Source: Coxiellaceae bacterium (GTDB taxonomy: Bacteria; Pseudomonadota; Gammaproteobacteria; Coxiellales; Coxiellaceae). From it: DNA of 19,373 bases. Position 1 is the first letter of the stretch; each line of letters opens with the position of its first letter. The notes under the pieces were generated by a model. The model worked only from the letters and a program-made list of their open reading frames with translations, was not told where the DNA came from and ran no database searches. Shown piece after piece: positions 7,619 through 15,148 of the stretch. A program made the translations under genes and the position numbers. Location of the stretch: positions 1-19,373 of the forward strand of contig JABABC010000172.1 in the NCBI GenBank assembly GCA_014238445.1, written 5' to 3'.

Positions 7619-8887
7619 ATGTTAACACTTGATGCCTTTACAACGCATATATCTCAACTGTCATCGCAACAAGGCTGGGTTGTTGCGTTAAGTGGTGGTG
7701 TCGACTCTCTGGTATTATTGCACCTTTTAAACACCCTGAAATCACGTGATGGTTGTTTTAAGTTGCGTGCAATACACGTCAATCATCAGTTGCATGATAC
7801 TTCTGGTCAATGGGAGCGACACTGTGCTTCGATGTGTGATGCGTGGAAAGTCCCTTTTGAATCTTATTCCGTGATAGTGGATAAAGATTTGGGATTGGGT
7901 ACAGAAGCAGCCGCGCGTCTAGCTCGCTATCAGGCCTTAACACAACACTGTCAGTCAGATGAGTGTGTGGTAACAGCGCATCACCAAATGGATCAAGTGG
8001 AAACCTTATTACTGCAATTGATGCGAGGTTCTGGTGTGAAAGGGTTGTCAGCTATGTCAGAAAAAAGCGTGATCAATGGGTGTGATATCCTACGTCCGCT
8101 ATTGGATTTTTCTAGAAAAAGTATCGAAGCCTATGCAGTTGCTAACAGCCTAACTTGGATGGAAGATCCATCCAATCAAGATCTAGTGTTCGATCGTAAT
8201 TACGTTCGTCATCAGTTATTACCTGTGATTCAAGCACGCTGGCCTTCTGCATTGCAGACTTTGTCGCGCTCAGCTAGGCATTGCTTTGACGCAGACCAAT
8301 TGTTGCAACTCTATCTCAATCGAGATTTAGAGAGTCTAAAGCGCGGCGATCAACTGTCCGTATCCGACTTATTAGCCTTGCCGTCATTGAAGCAATATCA
8401 TCTTTTGCGTACGTGGTTGGTTGAACAAGGCTGCCCATTGCCCGATACGAATCAGTTGCAAGCGATGATGGCGAATGTCGTGCGAGCCAAGGTTGATGCC
8501 ACACCTTGTTTACATTGGAAGGGTTATGAGTTACGTCGCCATGATGGTCAGTTATATGCCATGCCACGATTAGTAACGTTTGATGCATCCGCTCACTATG
8601 TATGGAATTTACAGACAGATCTAGAGATCGAGCTGCTGGGGTTAACGTTATCCTCTCAGTCAGAAAAAGCTTTGCAAATTACAAAGCAGTATGGCGTGAG
8701 CGAGGTGACTGTGAGATTTCGCAGGGGAGGCGAGCGATTGCGTCGTTATGGTCATGTACAGCACCAGACCTTAAGAAAGTGCTTTCAGCAATGGCGTGTG
8801 CCACCCTGGTTGCGAGATCGAACACCGTTATTGTTCATAAAAGACGAGTTAGTAGGTGTATGGGGGTGTGAATTTGATAGTGATTAA
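7619..8887 (+). CDS. tilS: tRNA(Ile)-lysidine synthetase
   Basis: A 422-residue enzyme (E. coli about 432) that attaches lysine to C34 of the CAU anticodon of tRNA-Ile2 using ATP, which changes decoding from AUG to AUA. The N-terminal PP-loop is SGGVDS at residues 25-30. HVNHQLHD (53-60), TEAAARLARY and TAHHQMDQVETLLLQLMRG (119 onward) complete the N-type ATP-pyrophosphatase domain. The central helical domain follows, and the TilS C-terminal domain has VRFRRGGERLRRYG and PPWLRDRTPLLF. It starts two bases after accA and has no ribosome site of its own beyond the end of that gene, which suggests coupled translation. Confidence 0.95.
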   Translation: MLTLDAFTTHISQLSSQQGWVVALSGGVDSLVLLHLLNTLKSRDGCFKLRAIHVNHQLHDTSGQWERHCASMCDAWKVPFESYSVIVDKDLGLGTEAAARLARYQALTQHCQSDECVVTAHHQMDQVETLLLQLMRGSGVKGLSAMSEKSVINGCDILRPLLDFSRKSIEAYAVANSLTWMEDPSNQDLVFDRNYVRHQLLPVIQARWPSALQTLSRSARHCFDADQLLQLYLNRDLESLKRGDQLSVSDLLALPSLKQYHLLRTWLVEQGCPLPDTNQLQAMMANVVRAKVDATPCLHWKGYELRRHDGQLYAMPRLVTFDASAHYVWNLQTDLEIELLGLTLSSQSEKALQITKQYGVSEVTVRFRRGGERLRRYGHVQHQTLRKCFQQWRVPPWLRDRTPLLFIKDELVGVWGCEFDSD

Positions 8888-8899
8888 AATCTGGCTACT

Positions 8900-8927
8900 T
8901 TGATTCGTGGTGGATCCTTGATACTAT
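8900..8927 (+). promoter_or_regulatory. Candidate lepA operon promoter
   Basis: TTGATT (8900-8905) and TACTAT (8922-8927), 16 bases apart, lie in the 69-base tilS-lepA gap about 30 bases before the lepA ATG. Sequence match only. Confidence 0.45.
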
Positions 8928-8956
8928 CTGTCGTTTCGATCATCAAGTAGACTCTT

Positions 8957-10780
8957 ATGGCATCATCAGGCAGCGCAATTAGCACTGAAATATCACATAT
9001 TCGTAATTTTTCCATCATCGCTCACATTGATCACGGTAAATCAACTTTAGCCGATCGCTTTATTCAATATTGTGGAGGCTTAGAGCAGCGCGAAATGAAA
9101 CAGCAAGTGCTTGATTCTATGGATATTGAGCGTGAACGCGGGATTACAATTAAGGCGCAGAGTGTCACCTTGTATTTTGAAGCAGAAGATGGGGTGAACT
9201 ACCAGTTAAATTTTATTGATACACCAGGGCACGTGGATTTTTCCTATGAAGTGTCTCGTTCATTAGCCGCGTGCGAGGGTGCGTTATTAGTGGTGGATGC
9301 TGCGCAGGGTGTCGAAGCACAGACAGTGGCTACTTGTTACACGGCGCTTGATTATGGTTTAGAAGTTTTACCGGTATTGAATAAAGTGGATTTGCCACAA
9401 GCCGATCCTGATAAAGTGATACAAGAAATTGAGGATGTGATAGGTATTGATGCTATGCATGCGATTCCTATCAGTGCGAAAGAAGGTCAGGGTATTCCTG
9501 AGTTGTTACAACAATTGGTGAATACGATTCCACCGCCAGAAGGTGAATTAGATGCACCTTTACAGGCATTGATTATCGACTCCTGGTTTGATAGCTATTT
9601 AGGTGTGGTCTCTTTAGTGCGGATTAAGCAAGGGTCCCTGAAAAAAGGGCAAAAAATTGAAATTATGTCGACTAAAAATCAGTACGTGGTTGATGATGTG
9701 GGTATCTTTACACCAAAGCGTCATCCGACAGGCCAGTTGAGTGTTGGTGAGGTGGGCTTTGTTGTTGCAGGCATTAAAGATATTTTCGGTGCCCCTGTGG
9801 GTGATACATTAACTTTGGCCAAAGGTGCGGCAAAAGAACCACTGCCGGGGTTTAAAAAAGTGAAACCTCAGGTGTTTGCTGGTATTTTTCCAGTGAGTTC
9901 GGATGATTTTGAAAACTTCCGTGAAGCTTTAGCAAAATTAACATTGAATGATGCTGCTTTGTATTATGAGCCAGAGTCCTCGGATGCTTTGGGATTTGGT
10001 TTTCGAATTGGTTTTCTGGGCATGCTTCATATGGAAATCATTCAGGAGCGTTTAGAGCGTGAATATCAACTGGATCTCATTACTACTGCACCTACTGTGG
10101 TCTACGAAGTCCAGACGAAAACCGGTGAGCTCTTCATGGTGGATAATCCCAGTTCTCTGCCTGAGCCCAACGCGATCGATTCCATTAATGAGCCTATTGT
10201 TGAAGCAAAGATATTAGTTCCTCAGGAGTATCTAGGCAGTGTAATGACCTTGTGTATTGAGCGACGTGGCATTCAGACTGCCCTGAACTATTTAACCAGC
10301 CAGGTGTCTGTGACGTTTGAAATCCCGATGAGTGATGTGATTTTAGATTTTTTTGATCGATTGAAATCACTGAGTCGTGGTTATGCTTCGTTAGATTATA
10401 GTTTTATTCGTTTTCACTCAGCTGATTTAGTGAAGCTGGATATTTTAATTAACGGTGATAAAGTCGACGCTTTAGCTATGATTGTTCATCGTGATTTATC
10501 GGCTTCACGAGGGCGTCAAATTGCAGAGAAACTCAAAGAGCTGATTCCTCGTCAAATGTTTGATGTTGCAATTCAGGCAGCGTTGGGTGGTAAGGTGATT
10601 GCTCGGACTACGGTTAAAGCATTACGTAAGAATGTGACTGCTAAGTGTTATGGGGGTGATATTTCACGGAAGAAAAAACTACTGGAAAAGCAGAAGAAAG
10701 GGAAAAAGCGGATGAAACAAGTGGGTAAAGTGTCGATTCCACAAGAAGCCTTTTTGGCTGTTTTAAAAGTCGATAAATAG
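8957..10780 (+). CDS. lepA: Elongation factor 4 (LepA), ribosome-associated GTPase
   Basis: A 607-residue translational GTPase that acts on the ribosome, with proposed roles in back-translocation, initiation and 30S assembly. G-domain motifs are complete: AHIDHGKST (22-30), RGIT (61-64), DTPGH (89-92 onward) and NKVD (142-145). EF-G-like domains II, III and V follow, and the LepA-specific C-terminus contains KCYGGDISRKKKLLEKQKKGKKRMK and the KVSIPQEAFLAVLK ending. It is a few residues longer than E. coli LepA, owing to a short Ser/Ala-rich N-terminal lead. The ribosome site is weak. rnc begins 13 bases after the stop; the signal peptidase gene lepB usual at this place is absent. Confidence 0.97.
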   Translation: MASSGSAISTEISHIRNFSIIAHIDHGKSTLADRFIQYCGGLEQREMKQQVLDSMDIERERGITIKAQSVTLYFEAEDGVNYQLNFIDTPGHVDFSYEVSRSLAACEGALLVVDAAQGVEAQTVATCYTALDYGLEVLPVLNKVDLPQADPDKVIQEIEDVIGIDAMHAIPISAKEGQGIPELLQQLVNTIPPPEGELDAPLQALIIDSWFDSYLGVVSLVRIKQGSLKKGQKIEIMSTKNQYVVDDVGIFTPKRHPTGQLSVGEVGFVVAGIKDIFGAPVGDTLTLAKGAAKEPLPGFKKVKPQVFAGIFPVSSDDFENFREALAKLTLNDAALYYEPESSDALGFGFRIGFLGMLHMEIIQERLEREYQLDLITTAPTVVYEVQTKTGELFMVDNPSSLPEPNAIDSINEPIVEAKILVPQEYLGSVMTLCIERRGIQTALNYLTSQVSVTFEIPMSDVILDFFDRLKSLSRGYASLDYSFIRFHSADLVKLDILINGDKVDALAMIVHRDLSASRGRQIAEKLKELIPRQMFDVAIQAALGGKVIARTTVKALRKNVTAKCYGGDISRKKKLLEKQKKGKKRMKQVGKVSIPQEAFLAVLKVDK

Positions 10781-10793
10781 TAGGAGTTGATGG

Positions 10794-11465
10794 ATGACTG
10801 TCTTGCAAGAATGTCAACGAATCTTGGGCTATCAGTTTCGTGATGTATCGCTATTAAAACAGGCGCTGCGTCATCGTTCTATCGGTGCTGATAATAATGA
10901 GCGCCTAGAGTTTTTAGGGGATTCAGTGCTGGGTATTATCATTACACACGATTTATATGAAGAATATCCGGCTCGTCGTGAAGGTGATCTTAGTCGATTA
11001 CGTTCCATGTTAGTGAATGGTTTAGTCTTGAGTGAATTGGCAACAGCATTATCTTTAGATCATTTTTTAGAGATGGGGTCAGGGGAAGAAAAAACACGTT
11101 TTGAACGAAAAGCCTCTATTTTGGCGGATGCAATGGAGGCAGTAATTGGTGCCGTTTATTTAGATGCGGATTTAGTAGTGTGCCGTGAGCGCGTATTACA
11201 TTGGTATCATCTGTATATCAAAGATGTCGCAACGCTTGCGCCGAAGAAGGATCCTAAGTCAATTTTACAAGAATGGTGTCAGGCACATCAAAAACCGTTA
11301 CCGGAGTATGTTTGTGAGGTTTCAGGGCTAGCGCATGAGCAGCTGTTCACAGTGGTCTGTACAGTGCAGGGGCTAAATTATCTTATCAAAGCAACGGGTT
11401 TAAGTCGTCGAAAAGCGGAGCAAGAAGCCGCAAAACAGTATTGGGAGTGTTTACGTGAATCATGA
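10794..11465 (+). CDS. rnc: Ribonuclease III
   Basis: A 223-residue double-stranded-RNA endonuclease that processes rRNA precursors and some mRNAs. The signature NERLEFLGDS is at residues 35-44, and the second catalytic cluster LADAMEAVIGAVYLD, with Asp112 and Glu115, supplies the other metal ligands. The dsRNA-binding domain spans about 150-222 (DPKSILQEWCQ to RKAEQEAAKQYWE). TAGGAG lies seven bases before the ATG. The 3' end overlaps era by 11 bases, an arrangement that usually couples their translation; in E. coli RNase III cleaves its own operon leader. Confidence 0.97.
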   Translation: MTVLQECQRILGYQFRDVSLLKQALRHRSIGADNNERLEFLGDSVLGIIITHDLYEEYPARREGDLSRLRSMLVNGLVLSELATALSLDHFLEMGSGEEKTRFERKASILADAMEAVIGAVYLDADLVVCRERVLHWYHLYIKDVATLAPKKDPKSILQEWCQAHQKPLPEYVCEVSGLAHEQLFTVVCTVQGLNYLIKATGLSRRKAEQEAAKQYWECLRES

Positions 11466-12351
11466 AATCGAGCGATCCGGTGTGGTTGCAATTATTGGTA
11501 GGCCAAATGTTGGGAAATCAACTTTACAAAACTGTGTGTTGGGTAAAAAATTAAGTATTACTTCACGAAAGCCTCAAACAACCCGTCAGCGGATTATTGG
11601 CATTAAGACAGAGGCTGGTAGTCAGGTCGTTTATGTGGACACGCCGGGGTTACATTCCGGACAAAAAAAAGCATTGAATCGCTATATGAATCGTGTTGCT
11701 AAGTCCACTTTGCAAGAGGTCGATTTAGTAGTATTTATGGTTCAAGCATTGCAGTGGACAGCACAAGATGAAGTGATTCTATCTTACTTAGCAGATGTAA
11801 AAGTCCCTGTCATGTTGGTGGTCAATAAAATTGATTTAGTGCGCAATAAGTCTGAATTATTACCTTTTATGGAGCTAATTTCAGGAAAATATGTGTTTCA
11901 TGAAGTCATTCCATTGTCAGCTAGGCAAGCTAAAAAAATAGATGTTTTTGAAGATGCTGTGATTAATCAGCTATCTCCTGGCCCCTTGTTGTATCCGCCT
12001 GATCAAGTGACAGATCGCAGTGATCGTTTTTTAATTACTGAATTTGTGCGCGAAAAGTTAACCCGCCAGTTGGGGGAGGAACTGCCTTACGCATTAGCTG
12101 TAACTATTGATCTGATAGAAGAGGAAGATGGAATCCTTCGCGTTGCTTGTGTTATATGGGTTGAAAAGTCGAGCCAGAAAATGATTGTCATTGGTCATAA
12201 AGGTGATCGAATTAAGCAAGTGGGTATGGATGCTCGAGTTGATCTTGAGCGTTACTTTGATAAAAAAGTATTCTTGCAGTTATGGGTGAAGATTAAATCA
12301 GGTTGGGTTGATGACGCGAAAGCCTTAACGGATTTTGGTTATACGGACTAG
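11455..12351 (+). CDS. era: GTPase Era, 16S rRNA-binding ribosome assembly factor
   Basis: A 298-residue GTPase needed for 30S maturation. The G-domain has GRPNVGKST at 15-23, the switch I region KPQTTRQR, DTPG at 62-65, NKID at 124-127 and SARQAK as the G5-like motif. The C-terminal KH domain carries VIGHKGDRIKQVG and binds the 3' end of 16S rRNA near the anti-Shine-Dalgarno. The start is GTG at 11455, inside rnc, supported by GGGAG seven bases upstream; the ATG at 11462 is out of frame. A minor difference is LQN after the P-loop, where LLN is common. Confidence 0.96.
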   Translation: MNHEIERSGVVAIIGRPNVGKSTLQNCVLGKKLSITSRKPQTTRQRIIGIKTEAGSQVVYVDTPGLHSGQKKALNRYMNRVAKSTLQEVDLVVFMVQALQWTAQDEVILSYLADVKVPVMLVVNKIDLVRNKSELLPFMELISGKYVFHEVIPLSARQAKKIDVFEDAVINQLSPGPLLYPPDQVTDRSDRFLITEFVREKLTRQLGEELPYALAVTIDLIEEEDGILRVACVIWVEKSSQKMIVIGHKGDRIKQVGMDARVDLERYFDKKVFLQLWVKIKSGWVDDAKALTDFGYTD

Positions 12352-12366
12352 GGGAGTGCCCTCAGC

Positions 12367-13050
12367 ATGGAGCTTGATCGATCCTTTGTTTTGCATACAC
12401 GACCTTATCGTGACACTAGTTTGTTAGTTGATTTGTTCACATACCAGAGTGGTTTGGTGACTGTGGTTGCCCGTAATGCCCGTGGATTAAAGTCACGTTT
12501 TCAGGGGCAGTTGCAATTATTTAAGCCATTATGGGCTGCTTGGACGGGTCGCCATGAGCTAAAGTCATTGGTGCGTTTGGAAGCTAACAAATTACCTTAC
12601 CTTTTGTCAGGCCAGGCATTGATGTGCGGATTTTATGTTAACGAACTTTTATTGCGATTGCTCAATCGTCAAGAATCGTTATCTAGCCTGTTTGATGCGT
12701 ACGAGTTGGTGCTTGAGAGGTTACTTGCGGGAGACCCCGGTTTCGCAAGCTTGCGTTATTTTGAGATTCACTTATTAGAGGAGGTGGGATATGGGTTGTC
12801 TTTTTCTCACGATGCTAAAACAGGTTGTCTTATAGAGCCTACGAGAATGTATCAGTACGAGCATCAGTTGGGTTTTTATGAAGGTCGGGATGGGATGGGG
12901 CCTGCAATTCAAGGTTCAACTTTGCAGCAGTTAAAGGATAAAGGATTAAAAGGCTCGCTTTGCTTGAATGAGGCTAAGTCAGTGATGCGCTATATTTTAT
13001 CTTCCCATCTCGGTGGAAAGCCGCTGAAGAGTCGAGAGATGTTTTGTTGA
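12367..13050 (+). CDS. recO: DNA repair protein RecO
   Basis: A 227-residue recombination mediator (E. coli 242) that with RecR loads RecA on SSB-coated single-stranded DNA and anneals strands. The N-terminal OB-fold starts with SFVLHTRPYRDTSLLVDLFTYQSGLVTVVARNARG, the standard RecO opening. The helical middle contains LMCGFYVNELLLRLLNRQE and FEIHLLEEVGYGLSF, both typical. The C-terminus ends in LGGKPLKSREMF, again characteristic. GGGGAG precedes the ATG at a ten-base spacing, and era ends 15 bases upstream. pdxJ and acpS, often next in this cluster, are missing; a terminator palindrome follows instead. Confidence 0.94.
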   Translation: MELDRSFVLHTRPYRDTSLLVDLFTYQSGLVTVVARNARGLKSRFQGQLQLFKPLWAAWTGRHELKSLVRLEANKLPYLLSGQALMCGFYVNELLLRLLNRQESLSSLFDAYELVLERLLAGDPGFASLRYFEIHLLEEVGYGLSFSHDAKTGCLIEPTRMYQYEHQLGFYEGRDGMGPAIQGSTLQQLKDKGLKGSLCLNEAKSVMRYILSSHLGGKPLKSREMFC

Positions 13051-13067
13051 TTAGGTGTTGGTAATAA

Positions 13068-13097
13068 AAAACGCCATTGATTAATCAATGGCGTTTT
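13068..13097. terminator. Bidirectional intrinsic terminator between recO and the histone-like gene
   Basis: A perfect 30-base palindrome with 13-base arms (AAAACGCCATTGA and its complement) around TTAA. Read on the minus strand the hairpin ends in six T residues, a good terminator for the histone-like gene. On the plus strand only four T residues, inside the stem, follow the GC-rich part, so it is somewhat weaker for recO. The position between convergent genes fits a shared terminator. Confidence 0.9.
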
Positions 13098-13116
13098 AAA
13101 GTAGGACTAGTGAGGA

Positions 13117-13518
13117 CTATTTTTTAGCCTTTGTGGGACGTCCTCGTTTTTTAGCTACTGATTTTCTTTTTTTAGTAGCTGGTTTTTTCTTTTTGGTTGT
13201 CGCTTTTTTCTTCTTGGCGACAGACTTTTTCTTTTTAGTAGTCGCTTTTTTCTTTTTAGCGGTCACTTTTTTCTTTTTAGTAGTCGCTTTTTTCTTTTTA
13301 GCGGTCACTTTTTTCTTTTTAGTAGTCGCTTTTTTCTTCTTAGCGGTTACTTTTTTCTTTTTAGTAGTCGCTTTTTTCTTCTTAGCGACAGACTTTTTCT
13401 TTTTTGTAGCTACTTTCTTTTTCTTAGCTACTGTTTTCTTCTTCTTGGTAACAGCTTTTTTCTTTTTAACAACGGCTTTTTTCTTCTTAACAACCGCCTT
13501 TTTTTTCTTAACTGGCAT
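13117..13518 (-). CDS. Lysine-rich histone H1-like DNA-binding protein with KKKK repeats
   Basis: A 133-residue protein made almost entirely of a 7-residue unit, KKKK plus three small residues (ATT, VTA, AVV, SVA and similar). There are 16 KKKK blocks and one KKRK, and 72 of 133 residues are Lys. It ends KKRGRPTKAKK, which contains an AT-hook-like RGRP core. There is no acidic, aromatic or Cys residue. This resembles the H1-like proteins of bacteria such as Chlamydia Hc2, Coxiella Hq1 and Bordetella BpH1, which bind and compact DNA; the role here is inferred. AGGGAGA lies six bases before the ATG. It converges on recO and is separated from it by the palindromic terminator. The opposite strand also shows a long Phe-rich frame, which is a shadow of this one. 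Confidence 0.82.
   Translation of the reverse strand: MPVKKKKAVVKKKKAVVKKKKAVTKKKKTVAKKKKVATKKKKSVAKKKKATTKKKKVTAKKKKATTKKKKVTAKKKKATTKKKKVTAKKKKATTKKKKSVAKKKKATTKKKKPATKKRKSVAKKRGRPTKAKK
13199..13408 (-). repeat. Five tandem 42-bp units inside the histone-like gene
   Basis: The sequence has a 42-base period, two 7-residue units per period. Units at 13241-13282 and 13283-13324 are identical, and 13325-13366 differs at two bases. The flanking units 13199-13240 and 13367-13408 share the same frame but code SVA instead of VTA. The pattern suggests growth by tandem duplication and scope for copy-number change without frameshift. Confidence 0.85.
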
Positions 13519-13903
13519 GATATTTCTCCCTGAATAGTGTTAAACAACAATAGTTTATAATAAAAAGTTCGAATATTAAACAGTTTGATATATTTTTTTT
13601 TGATTTTTAACTTGTTTTGCGGTAAAGGATGCTTTTTTTTCTAGAACTATTAGCGTGCTGACCTTATGTTACTTGGGGTTTTTACGTTTTAATGTGTTGT
13701 TTTATTTTTTAAAAAAAAATCTATTTTTTATGCTTTTTTTTCTAGTTTTATTGTTGATTGGATGATATTTTCGATTTTTTTATGCATTTTTTTAATATGT
13801 TGCTTGTTTTAGTTGTTATCATTCTGTCGTTGTTAATTATATTCAGTGTCGACAGTTATTGTCTGCTGGTATATTCTATTTTGAATTTTTATAGGAGTTG
13901 CTT
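13519..13903. other. AT-rich intergenic region between divergent genes
   Basis: These 385 bases separate the histone-like gene (leftward) from the antiporter gene (rightward) and hold no convincing gene. The stretch is far richer in A and T than its surroundings, with many T and A tracts of six to nine bases, the kind of sequence that bends and attracts nucleoid proteins. It must contain the leftward promoter of the histone-like gene; TATAAA-like elements on the minus strand at 13554-13559 are candidates, but no good -35 accompanies them. The rightward promoter is listed separately. A 61-codon hydrophobic frame from a TTG at 13758 is not supported. Confidence 0.7.
13849..13877 (+). promoter_or_regulatory. 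Probable promoter of the antiporter gene
   Basis: TCGACA (13849-13854, one mismatch to TTGACA) and TATTCT (13872-13877) are separated by the optimal 17 bases, and lie 26 bases before the ATG of the antiporter gene. Confidence 0.5.
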
Positions 13904-15076
13904 ATGCACTTGCCGCATGATGTTATCTTTTTCGTTTATTTGATTTTTTTAGGCGCTTCTGTTTTTGGTGCATTGGTCTTGTTTTCTCGTCAAACACTAT
14001 TAATCGCTTATATCCTTTCTGGCATGTTATTTGGCCCTTATGGTCTTAAGTTAATTCCTAATGTTGAGATTGTTCATAGTATTGGAGATGTGGGTATCCT
14101 GTTTCTTTTGTTTTTATTAGGATTGCATCTCCCACCCCAGAAATTAGTCTGCATGTTGAAGAAAATTAGTTGGGTAGGCGTAGTGACGTCATGTGTTTTT
14201 TTTCTATTTGGATTTTTAGTAACGTGGGCTTTTAATTTTTCACTGGCGGACGCAGTTTTAGTGGGTGTGGGTTTGATGTTTTCTAGCACCATTATTGGTA
14301 TTAAGTTATTGCCGACTACGGTTTTGCACCATCAGCACACGGGTGAACTAATGATTAGTGTGTTGCTGTGGCAAGATATCTTAGCCATTGCTGTGATGAT
14401 CGTTATTCGTGTTGTTGGTGGGAGTGGTGATTTATCTGAAGAGGTTGTTTTAGTGGTTTTTGGATTCCCAACGGTTTTGTTATTGGTTTATGGGTTGAAT
14501 CGGTGGGTCTTGATGCCTTTGCTGACTCGTTTTAGTCGAATAAAAGAATATATTTTTCTATTGGCCATTGCTTGGTGTCTCAGTATTGCTGAGTTGGCTA
14601 CCTTTTTGGGGTTATCGAGTGAGGTGGGTGCTTTTATTGCTGGGGTGAGTTTAGCAATGAGCCCAATCGCTTTGTACATCGCTGAAAGTTTGAAGCCGCT
14701 TCGTGATTTCTTTTTGGTGCTGTTTTTCTTTTCTGTGGGTGCGAATTTTGATTGGCATTATTTGTCGGTGATTGTTTTCCCAGCGATTTTAATTGCCTTA
14801 GGTGTCTTGTTGGTGAAGCCTCTGATTTACCGTTGGACATTATCTTCTGTGGAGGAAACTAAACAGGTTGCATGGGAAGTGGGTGTTCGATTGGGGCAGG
14901 TCAGTGAGTTTGCATTGATTATTAGCTTTATGGCGTTGTCGGCTCAGCTGATGTCCGTGCAGGGGGGGTATTTAGTGCAAGCGGCTTTTATTCTTTCCTC
15001 CGTTTTCTCAGGTTACTGGGTTGTTTTGAAATACCCTACCCCTGTTGCTATGAATGAGCGTTTGCGCCGAGATTAG
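13904..15076 (+). CDS. CPA2-family cation:proton antiporter (KefB/KefC-like membrane domain only)
   Basis: A 390-residue inner-membrane protein, almost entirely hydrophobic, with about 11-13 predicted membrane segments. Family marks are ILSGMLFGPYGLKLI near residues 37-51, the unwound-helix motif SSTIIGIKLLP (127-137), LLWQDILAIAVM with Gln157-Asp158 equivalent to the QD ion-binding pair of KefC, EVGAFIAGVSLAMSP, and FFFSVGANFDW where KefC has its GVGMSID loop. Full-length KefB and KefC are about 600 residues because of a C-terminal NAD-binding RCK/TrkA-N domain; this protein stops after the membrane part. It likely exchanges Na+ or K+ for H+; the ion cannot be read from sequence. AGGAG six bases before the ATG at 13904 sets the start. 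Confidence 0.85.
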   Translation: MHLPHDVIFFVYLIFLGASVFGALVLFSRQTLLIAYILSGMLFGPYGLKLIPNVEIVHSIGDVGILFLLFLLGLHLPPQKLVCMLKKISWVGVVTSCVFFLFGFLVTWAFNFSLADAVLVGVGLMFSSTIIGIKLLPTTVLHHQHTGELMISVLLWQDILAIAVMIVIRVVGGSGDLSEEVVLVVFGFPTVLLLVYGLNRWVLMPLLTRFSRIKEYIFLLAIAWCLSIAELATFLGLSSEVGAFIAGVSLAMSPIALYIAESLKPLRDFFLVLFFFSVGANFDWHYLSVIVFPAILIALGVLLVKPLIYRWTLSSVEETKQVAWEVGVRLGQVSEFALIISFMALSAQLMSVQGGYLVQAAFILSSVFSGYWVVLKYPTPVAMNERLRRD

Positions 15077-15148
15077 CTTGGGGAGTGATTTCTTCTGGGG
15101 GTATGCTATCCTTGCAGGAAATTGGTTGAATGATGTTAAGGTTTTACT

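Noticed and set aside
13068..13097. Attachment site or insertion-sequence end
   Set aside because: The palindrome lies between convergent genes, is followed by T residues on the minus strand, and has no integrase, transposase or target duplication nearby; a terminator explains it.
13133..13537. Long Phe-rich frame on the plus strand opposite the histone-like gene
   Set aside because: It is the antisense of AAA/AAG lysine codons; it has no ribosome site and its composition is only a mirror of the real gene, which has one.
13758..13943. Hydrophobic 61-codon frame before the antiporter gene
   Set aside because: It starts at a TTG without a Shine-Dalgarno sequence, lies in T-rich DNA that gives Phe/Leu/Ile by chance, and overlaps the well-supported antiporter start.
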